Notes: a model not told the origin generated them from the letters alone. DNA of 64,000 nucleotides from Aaosphaeria pasadenensis (GCA_022813625.1 JAKLMB010000053.1:1-64000), one strand, 5' to 3'. Shown: positions 47,265 through 58,965, counted from the first letter of the stretch. A program made the numbers and translations.

Positions 47265-48252
47265 GAGATGAGAGCTATGGTGCGCATATGCCACGCCTGG
47301 CGAATGGGCTTGGACAGAATATGTTTTCTCATGATTGTGGATGCAGCGCTACAACTATGTAGATGCGAGGTTCTCCCATTGACGAACTAGATAAAGTTGC
47401 AAATACTTAGCTCTATTGCGTTTGTCCTAACTACATGCCTAAATGTACTAAGAAACACGTGAGGCCATACTGAGGGTATGGTCCTCGAATCAACATTAGT
47501 CAGGGAAAGGGGGATATTGTGACTACACGGGGCGATGCGGGAATCCCAATCCTGTCGCAGAATTGTTCTCGAAGGCCTTCAAGCACTCGCATAAAGCGAG
47601 TGTTCTGATGGGCTGTGCAGACGAATTGGTCACAATCCATCATCACACACGAATTGCAAGGGTCAACACAGTCAGATCAACAGAGTAATTTCCTACCTCG
47701 ATCCTCCCGCGCTTCCCGTACCCAATGACAAGGCTTAAAGTTTTTACATGGCGTATATAGAGATTCTATTATATCTGTAAGAAAACGCGAAACATCAACC
47801 GGTGATGCCATATTTTGACGACCACGTGAGGGACGCGGTATGCATTGATCTCCATCACCTTTCTTTTGGAGTGGCTGCTGACGCTTTGGATCCCATTTCC
47901 CGGTTCAGCTCCCCGTAAACCGCACGAACGACCACGCGCCTTAACGTCTAATTTCGTGAAAATCCTTGCATTGGAATGAGCTTGTAGGGACGGCATGGTG
48001 GCCATCGTTGCCTCTCAAAGGCGTGCCGTCATGTGTTCATGTCTGTTTCTTGGAGTTGTTGGTGGCATGAACATTGGCATAATCCGAAGAAACATGACTA
48101 GCAGTAATCATATCAGTGCTTGATAATGAAGCTATCCACAATGTCTAGTATAAGTATCCTACGAAGGTTCGATCATGTAGCCTTCCTCCTTACCAACAAC
48201 TACCGGTCCTTCCTTGGATTTCTATCGTCATTGCCATTCTCTTGTATACATC
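47265..48252. other. Intergenic region upstream of the tyrosinase gene
   Basis: About 990 bp, 3' flank of the CorA-like gene followed by the tyrosinase promoter. The only open frames are short (78 codons or fewer) and featureless. No repeat was seen. Confidence 0.5.
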
Positions 48253-50338
48253 ATGAAGTCAACCTCTTTCGCAGCGCTTTCGCTGCTGTCTACATTTGGC
48301 TATGCCTCGCCTCTTCAATCAGTCAAGCGCGAGCTTCTTGAAAAGCGACAGGCTCCAGGCCCCGGAAACTATTTCGCCATCACTGGCGCCACGGGCGGTG
48401 TCCATCCCCGTCTCGAACTGAGGGATCTCGAAGCCACTGGCGACATGTGGAATTTATTTCTTTTGGCCATGACTGATTTTCAGGCTATGGATCAGGATGT
48501 GATCAACTCATGGTTCCAGATCGCTGGTATGTAGAACACTGAACATCTGCTATATACGACATGACTGACAGATTGACAGGTATTCACGGGATGCCATGGT
48601 ACAGTTTCTCTTGCTTAATAGTCATGAATTATCACTAACACATTACAAGGACTTCTTGGGACGGTGTAGAAGGTAACTTCACGGGCCGACAGGACCACCA
48701 AATGGGCTATTGTCCACATACCAATCAACTATTCGGGACCTGGCATCGTCCTTACCTGGCTCTCTTTGAGGTACACTCCAACAACGACTGATATATACAA
48801 TCGGTGGCTGACTTGACATTGACAGCAACAACTCCAAACCGTAGCCAACGGTATAGCAGCCCAATTCCCTGCATCATCCCGGTCGAGGTACCAAGACGCA
48901 GCAACTAAACTTCGCATTCCATACTGGGACTGGGCAAAGAACATCCCCAGTTCTGACCCCGTTATTCCAGTCTCTATGACAGAAGAGAAGGTATCAGTGA
49001 CGTTCCCTAACGGCACGGCTGCTCGGATCGACAACCCTCTTTACGACTACAACTTCCATCCCCTTGACAACCGCCAGATCAACGGAACTGTGAGGCTTTC
49101 CCCGTCATCCGTTGCGTTCCTCCTACTAACAAGCATCAGGGCTGCATAACGAGAGGAAATCAAGGAGGAGTTGGAGGCGGAATCCCCGAAGTCTGCGATA
49201 CAATGAACCACACCGTGCGAAGAGACTACCCAGTCTCCGACCACGACTCCCTCAACGCACGCTTCCGCGCCATCCTGCCCTCCCAGCGCGACAGCCTCTT
49301 CCGAATCCTCAGCCAGTGGGGAACCTTCGACCGTGTCAGCAGCGGCGGCGGCACCCATTGCCCCTCCAGCGCCGGTGGCGGAGGCGACCTCGAGACGCTG
49401 CACAACCCCATTCACGTTGCCAACTTCCCAGGCCACATGTCTCCCCCCTCCGTCGCGGCCTTCGACCCCATGTTCTGGCTCCACCATGCGACCGTCGACC
49501 GCCAGATGGCGCTGTTCCAGGCGATATACCCAGACTCGTACGTCGAGCCTTGCGGGAGCCGTACGCCGACATACACCATCGAGGAAGGGGAACTCCTCAC
49601 CGCCGACACGCGTAAGCTTCATCCCCTAATGCCGCCATCACTGATGCAAGTTAATTTGAAACTGACATACGAACCCCAGCACTCACGCCCTTCCACCGCA
49701 ACGCAGACGGCGACTTCTGGACCTCAGCCCTCGTCCGCGACACCGCCGTCCTAGGCTACACGTACCCCGAACTCATCGGCAGCCCCTCGAACGAAACGCT
49801 CATCGCGAACGTGACGAGCCAATACGGCGCCGCTACATCTACCGCAGCCGCACCGCCCACCAAACGCCAGGCCGCCGGCAATGAAACGACGACGACGCTG
49901 TACTTGGCAGACGTGTCGTTCCCCGTGTACGGACTCAGTGCCGAGGGCGGCAGCTCGCCGTACAATGTCCTCGTTTTCCTCGGCAATGTGGACGCTGAGC
50001 CTGCGGAGTGGCTGTTTTCGAAGTCGTTTGTGGGTCTGGTGTCGACGCTTGGTGGTGGGGAGCATGCGAAGGATGTGCAGGGGACGGCGCAGATTGGGCT
50101 CCAGGAGGCGCTTGATAAGGCTATTGCGGCGGGCGAGACGACGGAGGAGAATTCGGAGGAGTATTTGAAGAAGAATGTTCATTGGAGGGTTGGGTTGGGT
50201 GATTTTGAGATCGGGAGGGATGAGGTGCCGGGGATGGAGGTTAAGTTGGTGAGCACACAGGTTGATGTTGCGGAGAAGAAGGGGGCGTTTGATCGTTGGG
50301 TTGGAGGATTCACGGAGTATGGCCTTGTTGATGTTTAG
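48253..50338 (+). CDS. Secreted tyrosinase (polyphenol oxidase, type-3 copper)
   Basis: Oxidises monophenols and o-diphenols to quinones, for example in melanin formation. Six exons (48253-48526, 48580-48598, 48650-48770, 48826-49089, 49140-49611, 49680-50338) encode 602 aa, and exon 2 is only 19 bp. The N terminus (MKSTSFAALSLLSTFGYASP) is a signal peptide. CuA ligands are His94 (GIHGMPW), His121 (YCPHTNQ, with Cys119 placed for a Cys-His thioether bond) and His130 (TWHRPYL). CuB has HNPIH (His314, His318) and FWLHHATVDR (His341/342). The core closes at GYTYPEL. A C-terminal domain of about 155 residues follows a Lys-Arg pair (445-446), a plausible Kex2-type site for proteolytic activation, as known for fungal tyrosinases. 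N-glycosylation sequons are present (NGT, NHT, NVT). Converges on the metallophosphatase gene with 215 bp between the stops. Confidence 0.95.
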
Positions 50339-50553
50339 ATTGGACTTCAAAGAGTTGCTGTTCCATGTACATATTGGAGACTTGGACGTTGGGTAGATAG
50401 ATTAGTAGATGGAATCCCGCGAGGGCTTGTTTGTAATGCTACATTGCACTTCTATCTACCTGTATATAACTACATCGTGTGTTGATTTCTTTGTATGAAT
50501 GACCATGCTAATGCCGAATAACGCCTAGAAATGCTTAATATCAAACGAGGTAC

Positions 50554-51797
50554 TCAAACATCTTCCGGCGGTATCTCTTTCTCGGTGTAGTTGGTTTTAC
50601 ATTTGATCTGTACGATTTTTTGCTTGCCAGCTGCATCGATGACCATTGCCGTGAGCTTGCCGCCCCGCACACAGTTGGAGTCCAGCCCAAAGGTGTATTT
50701 ATTGATGTTCAAACCCCTTTTTGCGTCATGGCCATACGCGACGGTCAGCCTCTCTTTCTTTGGGAGCTTCTTCTGCTGGTGATTCCAGAACTTCTCCCAG
50801 TGGGTGTGATCGCGGGTCTCAGAGGGTATCCGTGTCTTCAGATCAATGGTCCGCATATTCATGCACTGAAACGGATCCTGCTGTTCGAGTGGCATATCTG
50901 GAACCAATCCGGCGTGAACTACCACGAGATCACCAATGTCTGATATGTGACCAACTCGCAAGATAACGGGACATTCTTTCAGCCACCCTATCTGCTTCTT
51001 CGAGAAGGATTTTGCGAACTTCCGCAGTTTATAGTCTCCATGTGAAAAGGATTGCTCTTCAAGGAAGTCGGTCTCACGATCGGGATCTTCGTCTGGACCT
51101 TGCAGTCCAGCGTGACGATGACTACTCTCCTGGAGAGACAGGAGGACCTTGTCTTCGTGATTGCCGCGCACACAGGAAGCACCTAGTTTCTCCGCCAGCG
51201 AAACGACACCCTTCGAGTCTGGTCCTGCGGTTTGTCAACACCTATGCCATTTGACCTCAGTCAAGTCTGCTTACCTTTCGCGATGATGTCTCCAGTTAGA
51301 ATGAGGTGGTCATTCTTCTCATCGAACCCGACCTCCTGCAAGAGTTGCTCCAACTCCTCCTTACAACCATGTACATCCCCAACGATCACAAGCCTCTTGT
51401 CCCCTTTCGGGAGATGTTTCTCGTCCAACGTTTTCATATGTATCATATCCTTGAACACGGGCCTCAGACTCGTTCCGTACGCCGCTTCGGGCACTGTGTC
51501 CATCTCCAATATCAACTGCTTGCGCTCAGCGTATTGCGGGCCGTAATGTATCTTCCAGGCAATCCAAGCCACGAGCAATAGCACCAGACAGATGGCGGAG
51601 AAGCGCTGCACTCTCCGTGGTATCTTTTGCGAGGTTTGCTGTGCGAGCGCCCGCCACTTCGGGTGGATTATGTAGTCGTCGTCGTCGTCGTGGCGGTAGA
51701 AGGAGTCTTCTTCGTCCGAGGCATAGACGTTGTTGTCGGGGATCAGGTCGATCAGGCGGAGGCTTTCTGGTCGGCCGTCGAAATTGTTGTGGTACAT
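50554..51797 (-). CDS. Membrane-anchored calcineurin-like metallophosphatase (PPN2-type endopolyphosphatase candidate)
   Basis: Two exons (51275-51797 and 50554-51224, 50-bp intron) give 397 aa. Residues 1-65 are cytosolic and acidic (a run of Asp at 37-41). One membrane helix spans about 66-83 (FSAICLVLLLVAWIAW). The rest is a PPP-like metallophosphatase domain with GDVHG (140-144), LTGDIIAKGPDS, GNHE (195-198), VVVHAGLVPD and YGHDAKRGL, so all metal-ligand blocks are present. This single-anchor architecture resembles yeast Ppn2, a vacuolar Zn-dependent endopolyphosphatase, and the topology would put the catalytic domain in the lumen. The general phosphatase call is safe and the polyphosphate substrate is inferred. 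It is divergently transcribed from the small GTPase gene. Confidence 0.9.
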
Positions 51798-52477
51798 TTG
51801 AATATAGAGGCGTCAGGGAGCGAACGGGGGTGTGAAGTGTAATCGAATGCTATCGTCGCGAGCAGGTGGAAGTCGTGAGGTGTTTAGAGGCCTGAAATAA
51901 GGCATTCAATCAAGTGTTTGCGCGGCTTGCGTGAACACGACACCTGGAGAAGAGGAATCGGCGTACACGAGGAGTTGTGAAGAGTTGGAAAGGTCGCGAC
52001 AGTGATCCTGGAGGCGCATCATCACCATAAGCCAAGAACTAGGAACCGTTGCTGGTTCCGGGTCAATGGTCCCATCCCAATCTTGGTCTTGTTGGTCGCG
52101 GCTTTGTCGGAAGTCGGAAGTGATTACCTGGGGTTCAGATTCAGAGCGATCCTGATTCAGGCTTGGCGGCTTCTCTGGGGGTTTGGACTATTGAAGGGGA
52201 CGCGTCATGGACGTACCCAATTATGGACAGTGTATTAGATTTTGTTCGTATCTCCTAAGTGCATATACGGACGTATCTACAATAATACCAAGTTGGCCTC
52301 TCATATAAAAATTGAAAGGTTGAACGATGTATAAGGTTGCATGGCCCTTCATGCCCAGATACAGTTAGCGCCGTAAGGCAAGGCATCCATCTCAATAACC
52401 TCCAGATAGACAACACATAGTAGTCAGGTAGTCTATGAAACGTATCTCGCAATATTGCGTTTACAGTATCCCCAAAC
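51798..52477. other. Divergent promoter region between the metallophosphatase and GTPase-like genes
   Basis: 680 bp upstream of both genes. Short open frames only. No distinctive motif or repeat was recognised. Confidence 0.5.
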
Positions 52478-52642
52478 ATGCGTCAAGTATCGAGTATCCA
52501 GAGATTACTTCGTAGATCCAATGCAAATGACCAAAGTACCACTCGTGGCTGGTTCGTGGTAGTATTTGGAGAGCCAGGCGTAGGCAAAACATGCTTCACT
52601 GACATGGTAATGTGCTCCTCTATTTATATAAAAGCGTATATG

Positions 52643-52679
<37 letters not shown>

Positions 52680-53327
52680 TTTTCACTACTAACACATACA
52701 ACCCAGTTTCTAAAGGGCGAGCACTTCCAACTCTACGTGCCCAGCGCTCAACCCGAAAGCAAGTTCATCCAGGTCGGCAATGTCAGACAATGCATATTCC
52801 CCATCGACCTGAGCACCAGCGTGTACAGAGATCCCCAGCACGGCGTACACTCCAATATCTTCTTCGAGAGCTTCATCAAGAAGGCGGGTGGGTTTGTCTT
52901 GCTGTATGACATCACCGACAAGGCTACATATGACTACATTACCACCAAAGGCTATTCTCGTATCGTTTTGTCCCGTGATACTGAGGATGAATATGGTGTG
53001 CCGTATGGGTCTGGGACGCAGCGGTTCGGATGTGTGCTTGTGGGGACGAAGCTTGATCTTGCTGCCAACAAGCGGCAAGTTGATCGAGCGCTCGCGGAGC
53101 AGTGGGCAGAAACTCAAGGAATCGAATTTTATGAGGTAGACAAATATCAGAGAGATATGATTGATGCTATCATGGTGGACGTGGCGCTTTCTTCGGGCGA
53201 GGCCGAGAAACGAGATGCAGAAGATGCGGCAGAAGCAACAGGAGCAACAGGCTCCGTGAAGCTATCAAAATCGAGAGGCATCTCGAAAGTGGTTCATATG
53301 TTTCGAAAAAAAGGCCAAGATACATAA
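52478..53327 (+). CDS. Atypical Ras-like small GTPase
   Basis: Two exons (52478-52606 and 52707-53327) give 249 aa. The P-loop is canonical, GEPGVGKT at residues 31-38 after WFVVVF. The G4 motif reads VLVGTKLDLA, where NKxD would be, with Thr replacing Asn. In the G3 region, the sequence between the P-loop and GGFVLLYDITDKATYDYI (a Ras-like strand and helix) reads CIFPIDLSTSVYRDPQH and lacks a recognisable DxxG. This suggests altered hydrolysis or nucleotide handling. The C terminus is basic (SKSRGISKVVHMFRKKGQDT) and has no CAAX cysteine, so no prenylation is expected. The function is not known to me. The intron contains a long TA repeat. Its stop lies 61 bp from the stop of the convergent Ni/Co transporter gene. 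Confidence 0.82.
52644..52674. repeat. (TA)15 microsatellite in an intron of the GTPase gene
   Basis: Thirty-one bases of alternating T and A within the 100-bp intron 52607-52706. The rest of the intron has normal signals (donor GTAATG, branch-like CTAACAC, acceptor CAG). Length variation here would change intron size. Confidence 0.95.
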
Positions 53328-53388
53328 AAGATCCAGACCATCTATATGCTTGGTTGAGATGACATGGGTTCTATCCCATATGTTTGAT

Positions 53389-54856
53389 TCAACTACGCCC
53401 CGCCGCTCCCGCAGGTCCAGCAGCATCAGTGTCTTCCACTGGGTGCACAGTCACCTCCGCATCTCCATTTCCTCCCTTGACAGGCTCAGGACGGGTCACC
53501 AAATCTTCCTCGTCCTCTCGCTGCCTCTCGATGCTTTGGTCCAGAGTTTCGAAGTGCGCGTTACGGTTCCTCTTCCTGTCAATGCGACGTCGCCAGGGCT
53601 TGTACAGCAAAACGCTCAATCCGCCGAACACGACAAAGCAACCACATATGGCTCCACCTACGCGTCGTCAGTTAAAAACAGTTCTTTGAAGTTCGGCCGC
53701 ATCGTTAAGCACAAAGTCATCGTGGTAGTACTCACCGACAATGTCCCACTTCTCACCCAACCTCTCGACACCGTCCCAAAACGGCCCCTTTGGCTCCGCG
53801 ACATTGAGCGCAAGATTGAGAAACTGCACAACACCGATGACCGTAGCAACAACTACCGTAATGACCGTAAGAACGATGCTGTAGTAGCAAATCGCAATCG
53901 GATCCCTCGCAAGCTGCGTGCTCGTGTACAGGCTCATCATCAACGCGCCATCGGTCGTGTCTAACAAGCACATTCCCGCAGTGAACAACAAGGGAAACAG
54001 CAGAATGAGCCAGATCGAGGTCCCCTTTGCAGCTTGAATGGATGAGATACCGAGGATCGCAATCTCAGACGACGTGTCGAATCCCAGACCGAAGAGGACG
54101 CCTAGGGGATACATTTTCCACGGTCGATCGATCAACTTGAACATCTTCTGGAGGACGTTGAAAAGGAATCCGCCGCCTTGGATCTTGAATTCTTGGTGCT
54201 CGGTACCGGGCTCGCTTGCGATCAATTTACGCATCTGGACGATGAGTTTGTAGAGAATGTACACATTCATCAGACCAAGGAGGAGCAGGAATGCTGCAGA
54301 CACAGAAGTTCCGATGATGCCGCCGATACGAGAGAAATTGTCGAACCTGTCAGACACAGCTGCTGCGGTGCCGGCGACGACAAGAGAAGTGATGATGACA
54401 ATGGTTGAGTGGCCGAGAGAGAAGAACATGCCCACTGTTACGGGCCTTTGCCCAGCTGCAATCAGACGGCGGGTCATAAGGTCGATTGCCGAGATGTGGT
54501 CCGCGTCAAGAGCATGTCGAAGACCGAGAGTCCATGAAAGAATCGCAGTAGATATTAGGGGAGTATGAAAATGCTTCATAGCGGTCAATTAAGGTTTCAT
54601 TGGAAATTGGAACCCTGCGAATACGTACCAATACGACGCCAACAGCCGCCCATGTCACAATATTAACAATAATGAGTGCCAAAATGATTGCAATAGCAGC
54701 GAGTGGCAACTTTGAAAGGTACGGAACTCTTGCGTGGTACCTTGACGCCTTGTTCGACACGTTCACGAGAAACGACGGCTTGCCTCCATCCGCATCTACC
54801 GATCCGTGCGGAGATGAGGGGCGTGAACCTGCCATTTTCGCCTTTCCTTCACGCAA
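53389..54856 (-). CDS. NicO/NiCoT-type nickel-cobalt transporter
   Basis: High-affinity Ni2+/Co2+ uptake permease of the HoxN/NixA/Nic1p family, likely in the plasma membrane; it would supply nickel to urease. Three exons (54629-54856, 53736-54573, 53389-53657; introns 55 and 78 bp) give 444 aa from the first Met. A second Met seven codons in (54835, MAGSRPSSPHG) is an equally good start. The family signature RHALDADHISAIDLMTR follows the first membrane helix. Further blocks are VGMFFSLGHSTIVI, the long cytosolic loop, YPLGVLFGLGFDTSSEIAIL and LFTAGMCLLDTTDGALMMSL. About eight hydrophobic segments are visible. The C-terminal tail after the last helix is hydrophilic and acidic. The first intron falls just before the signature. 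Confidence 0.94.
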
Positions 54857-55186
54857 GCTTCAACAAGAGCACAGCGACCGCACAGAGACTATGGCAAGAC
54901 GATCCTTGAATTGTGTGGATGAAGAAGAAAGATTTGAAGCTTCAGCTATAATTTGACTCTAGACTAGACCCTTAGTGGGGTTTCCCGCCGTTGGCCGATG
55001 GTTTTTTGACATGATGGTTCCTTCCTTATCTATTTGTGGTGGGGTAGGTAACTTCCCTTTTCATCCAGTAATGGAGCTATGACCAACCCATATATGTCAC
55101 TAATTAGGTACCTATAAACGATGTACAGTTCTCTACCTTATTCATGACATTTATAATATACATAAGCTTCCCCAACTACTAATACA
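54857..55186. other. Short intergenic region between the NicO and CEM1-like genes
   Basis: 330 bp holding the promoter of the Ni/Co transporter gene and the 3' end of the upstream beta-ketoacyl synthase gene, both on the minus strand. No other feature was seen. Confidence 0.5.
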
Positions 55187-56837
55187 TTACACTTTGCTGA
55201 AGCACAGTGATGCATTGGTCCCCCCAAAGCCAAAGCTATTGGAGAGAGCAACTCTGACCTCTTTCTGTTGTGCAGTGTTGGCTACATAATTGCAATCGAA
55301 GTCCTCCTTGGGATCCCCAGGATTCTGTAAATTCAATGTCGGTGGTAGAGTGTTCTATCTACGTTAGACTTCATGAAATGGACCTCATTCTCCCAAAGAG
55401 ACTTACATTATACAAGCCGAGTATCGTGAAAATGGCTTCCACGCTGCCGGCAGCTCCGAGCAAATGTCCAATAGCACCTTTCGTGCTGCTGATGTTTATA
55501 TCAGAGGGGTTGTCTCTACCCTCCTCTCCTAGAAGTAGATCTTTGATAGCTCTGTTTTCTGCTGCGTCCCCAAGGACGGTGCTCGTCGCATGTGCATTTA
55601 CATAGTCGACTTGGCTTGGCTTGATGCCTGCATGTCGGAGTGCATGCTTCATGGCGAGACGTGGACCCTGCCCATCTTCTCGAGGCGCTGTCATGTGGTG
55701 GGCATCGCTGGACAAGCCGTAGCCAGCAAGTTGGGCGTATATCTTTGCACCACGCCTTTTTGCATGCTCGAGTTCCTATTGAATATTAACATGGTTGCAT
55801 ACACACCAAAGAGGAGTAGACATACTTCTAGCACAACAACACCAGCCCCTTCTCCGATGACGAAGCCAGCGCGGTCTCTGTCAAAGGGTCGACTCGATTC
55901 AGTGGGTCGGTCGTTCCAGTCCGTTGCAAGACTTCTTGCTCTCGCAAAACCTGCAATGGCAAGCGGATGGATGCAAGACTCTGCTCCACCAGCTATCATA
56001 ACATCGGCGTCTCCAAACTGGATGAGCCGAGCTGCATCGCCGATGCTGTGAGCACCCGTGGTGCAGGCGGTTGTAGCTGCATGATTGGGTCCCTTTTGTT
56101 AAGTTCAGTTTCAAGATATTCAGCTAAAGCCTCGATGCATTTGCACATACCTGAAATCCAAAGCGCATAGAGACATGACCCGCAGCAAGGTTGATGAGGA
56201 GACGAGGTACAAACAATGGCGACACCTTCTTGTAGCCCTATGGATGGTTAGCCAGAACCGATGAATTCATCGGGAATTTGCATACGCCATGTTCATACGA
56301 AACAGTAGTGTCATAGACATCATCCAGACTCCCAATTCCAGATCCCATGTAGACACCCTAGAACCCGTCATTCGCAAGCCCGCACACGTGATATCAATGA
56401 CATACCGTAGCCTGGAGGTCCTCATCTTTGGTTGGCATCCAATCTGCATCTTTAAGCGCCTCTTCCGAAGCAACCATAGCATACTGAGCAAAGCGAGCCA
56501 TCTTTCGTTCGTCCTTCGATTGCTTAGCATCGTCATAATGGGTGATTGGTGTGAACTAACACCAGGACTTAATAACTCCTTTGGGTTCCATTCGCCTCTT
56601 TCTTTCGTACCCGAGGGCACGACTGCAGCGACTTGACTCGGCAGAGCCGCGAATTGCGGACTTCTATCTCGGATGGAGACAATGCCGCTATGTCCATCTA
56701 AAAGACGACTCCATGTTCGGCGGACACCTGGAAAGATTGTGAATTAGAAGCGACTCAAAGGTGCAAGCCAGCATCAATGCAGTACCTATTCCGAGAGGGG
56801 TCACCAGCCCGAGACCTGTTACTACCACTTTTCGCAT
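55187..56837 (-). CDS. cem1: Mitochondrial-type beta-ketoacyl-ACP synthase (KAS II/CEM1)
   Basis: Condensing enzyme of the mitochondrial type-II fatty acid synthesis pathway that feeds lipoic acid production. Eight exons (56786-56837, 56561-56727, 56406-56513, 56286-56357, 56151-56237, 55826-56092, 55407-55775, 55187-55354) with 47-58 bp introns give 429 aa, all in phase. The N terminus (MRKVVVTGLGLVTPLGIGVR) starts at the fold with no obvious targeting peptide. Catalytic residues are Cys172 (TACTTGAHSIG), His313 (NAHATST) and Lys350/His354 (KGAIGHLLGAAG), with the late GFGGTNASL motif. All match FabF/Cem1. A 48-bp intron uses donor GTATGC next to two Gly codons, giving EHGGYKK at the joint, so that junction could be off by one codon. 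Without an import signal, mitochondrial location is inferred from the family. Confidence 0.95.
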
Positions 56838-57227
56838 GGCATCTTTTTATGACAGTAAAGTGATGGTTTGGGGGAATGCTTTCGAGATGGAAAGATGAAA
56901 GGTTGAATGGTTCAGTCTAGCTGCATTGGCTGTTGGTGAGTGGTCTGTGCTTCTGTTCATACGGTACTCTACGCGCTTTCATCATTTGTAGGTTTTCACG
57001 ATCGTTCATTTCAACATATAATAATGTATTCAATTTTCAGACTATCAGAAACTATTTTTGCGGTCATGAAGTCCTCAGAAGTTTGGATGGGATGGTCTAC
57101 AAGTTACAAAGCATTAAAAGACAATGTCCGATGGGGGCCGCCACGACCTTTCAAGCATTGCAATACTTTTCTTGTACCATAAACCTATATTCCTGCAGTC
57201 TCCTCAAGATCTCATACAGAAGTATCT
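56838..57227. other. Intergenic region between CEM1-like and unrecognised gene
   Basis: 390 bp containing the CEM1-like promoter and leader (minus strand) and the 3' end of the next minus-strand gene. Short open frames on the plus strand have no motifs. Confidence 0.45.
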
Positions 57228-58113
57228 TCATATGTGGTTGCTACCCGGTTCGGACGTAGAAATTGGGCGCGACGAAGGCTCCAACGTCTGACAATCTTCG
57301 TAATCGCATGCCTCAGGACAACCATCAGTATGATCGTATGGTGTCGTCTCGCTGATGTGCGGCGTATCAGCCCTGGCTTCACGCTGAGAGTAAAGCTCCC
57401 GGGCTATGACAAATTTTGGCTTTTTCCGCAGTGCGTTCGAGGTCGTTACCCGGCCAGCGTCTGACGAAGGAGAGTTCTCTGTCAGTGGGTGACCAGAAAA
57501 CGTTGGACTGCATGATGAAAGTCGATCTCTGGCGCCATGGTCGTTCAATCCTTTGCGACGTAAATCGCGGAAGGTTTCCTTGCATGTAGGATCAGAGGTA
57601 CAATTTTTCTTTTGAGACCGTGACATGCCCGATACGTATTCCTCTGAGGCCACTTCAATGGAGAATACCGGGCATTGTGAATGTCTCGTGTTCTCCAAGT
57701 AGTCAGCATCGTATAAAGTAGGTTTGGAACCCCTGTATCGCTCGAAGCCCATTTCGCTTTCTAACTTGGGGCGGAAGTGTCGTCTCATGGGCTGGCCGGC
57801 GTGCTTTTCGACATAGGGGATGCGGCCCTTGGGTTCCCGGGCATCCTCTGGTGATCTTGAAAAGATGCATTCAACTCCCTCCATGCCTTCAATATTGTTA
57901 TTGAGGAGATAAGGTAGGATATTGAACAACTGAGCCGTAGAGTCAGTAGAGTCGAGGTTTTCGGACTCATGGGAGAGCGAAAGGAGGGCTTCTTATAGGC
58001 ATTGTCAGCGGACAGTACTACAACATAATGTTCGAAAATTCATAGCAGTTACCATACTCTATGGACTGCATGAAAGTGAGGTTTGGCGTAGTGTGTCGGT
58101 GACTCGTAATCAT
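57228..58113 (-). CDS. Unrecognised 274-aa protein
   Basis: Not recognised. Two exons (58053-58113 and 57228-57991) join over a 61-bp intron with donor GTAACT, a CTGAC branch site and acceptor AAG, in exact phase (20 codons plus one base). The long second exon and the clean intron support a real gene. The product is hydrophilic and charged, with no membrane segment or signal peptide. The N-terminal 60 residues (MITSHRHTTPNLTFMQSIEY, then a leucine-rich stretch ending FNILPYLLNN) may form helices, and the remainder is rich in Ser, Glu, Arg and Asp and probably disordered. Cysteines are scattered without a zinc-finger spacing. Neighbours (CEM1, MET2) give no clue. The start codon is the first in-frame Met. 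Confidence 0.6.
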
Positions 58114-58965
58114 GTCATTATGTTGTGATCGTGATGTTTGTTTGAATTCCAAATCACTGCTAGGTATGGCGGATGTTGAAGAGTGATAGTCAATGTGCGA
58201 TAATACATGACGAACACAAGGTTCTGTCGCATTTTCTAAAGTCTAGAGTTGGAGTCACAGGTTTGAGGAGCAAACACCTCGTACCACGGCGAGGACGACC
58301 AGAACTTGAAGATTGGCCTGGTTGAAAGCATAGGCAGAAGCTTATCGAAACTTCGACGGAATACCACGGCATGTATGAATTCGCAATCCTTTTGTTTAGG
58401 TATATGCAAGATGGATCACTTCACTGTTACTCTAATGATGCAAATAGTCTTTGTTACTCAACAAACAGACAGTTTAGGGCCATCGGGCAGCTGCATAGCC
58501 AAACGACTTGTAAACGTACCTGTTACATAGAACTTGTTCAAGTGGAAACGTCCGCGTCTAAATACTCCTTGGGTCCGAGTCAACCTTTGTGTGCAGATAT
58601 GTGTGGCTTAATTTGACATTTCTACTATTGGCCCGGTTCGACCATGTCGGCATGGCCGGACGAATCGGGGTAGCAGACGAATCCCCTTTGATTTGACGAC
58701 AATTTCTCTAGTTTTGAGGGGTCTTCAAGAACTGAAAATCGACAAAAAGACAGACAGTACACGAAGACGAGATGAATAAAGATGTTGGAAGATGGATTGT
58801 AACCCCCACTACTGAGTAAGAGAGAATAGGCAATTGGACCGAGCACGTCATTTCTCCGCCGGGGATTTCTTATCGATAGGACAGGAACGGCAGATGGAGG
58901 GGACAAACGTGAATCCGGCCTAGAATGTCATTAATTTAATTATTATCCATTCTTCTTCATCTTCA

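Noticed and set aside
39261..50338. Possible secondary-metabolite cluster (rhodopsin-like, SDR, CorA-like, tyrosinase)
   Set aside because: No polyketide synthase, peptide synthetase, terpene cyclase or cluster transcription factor is present, and gaps between the genes are large.
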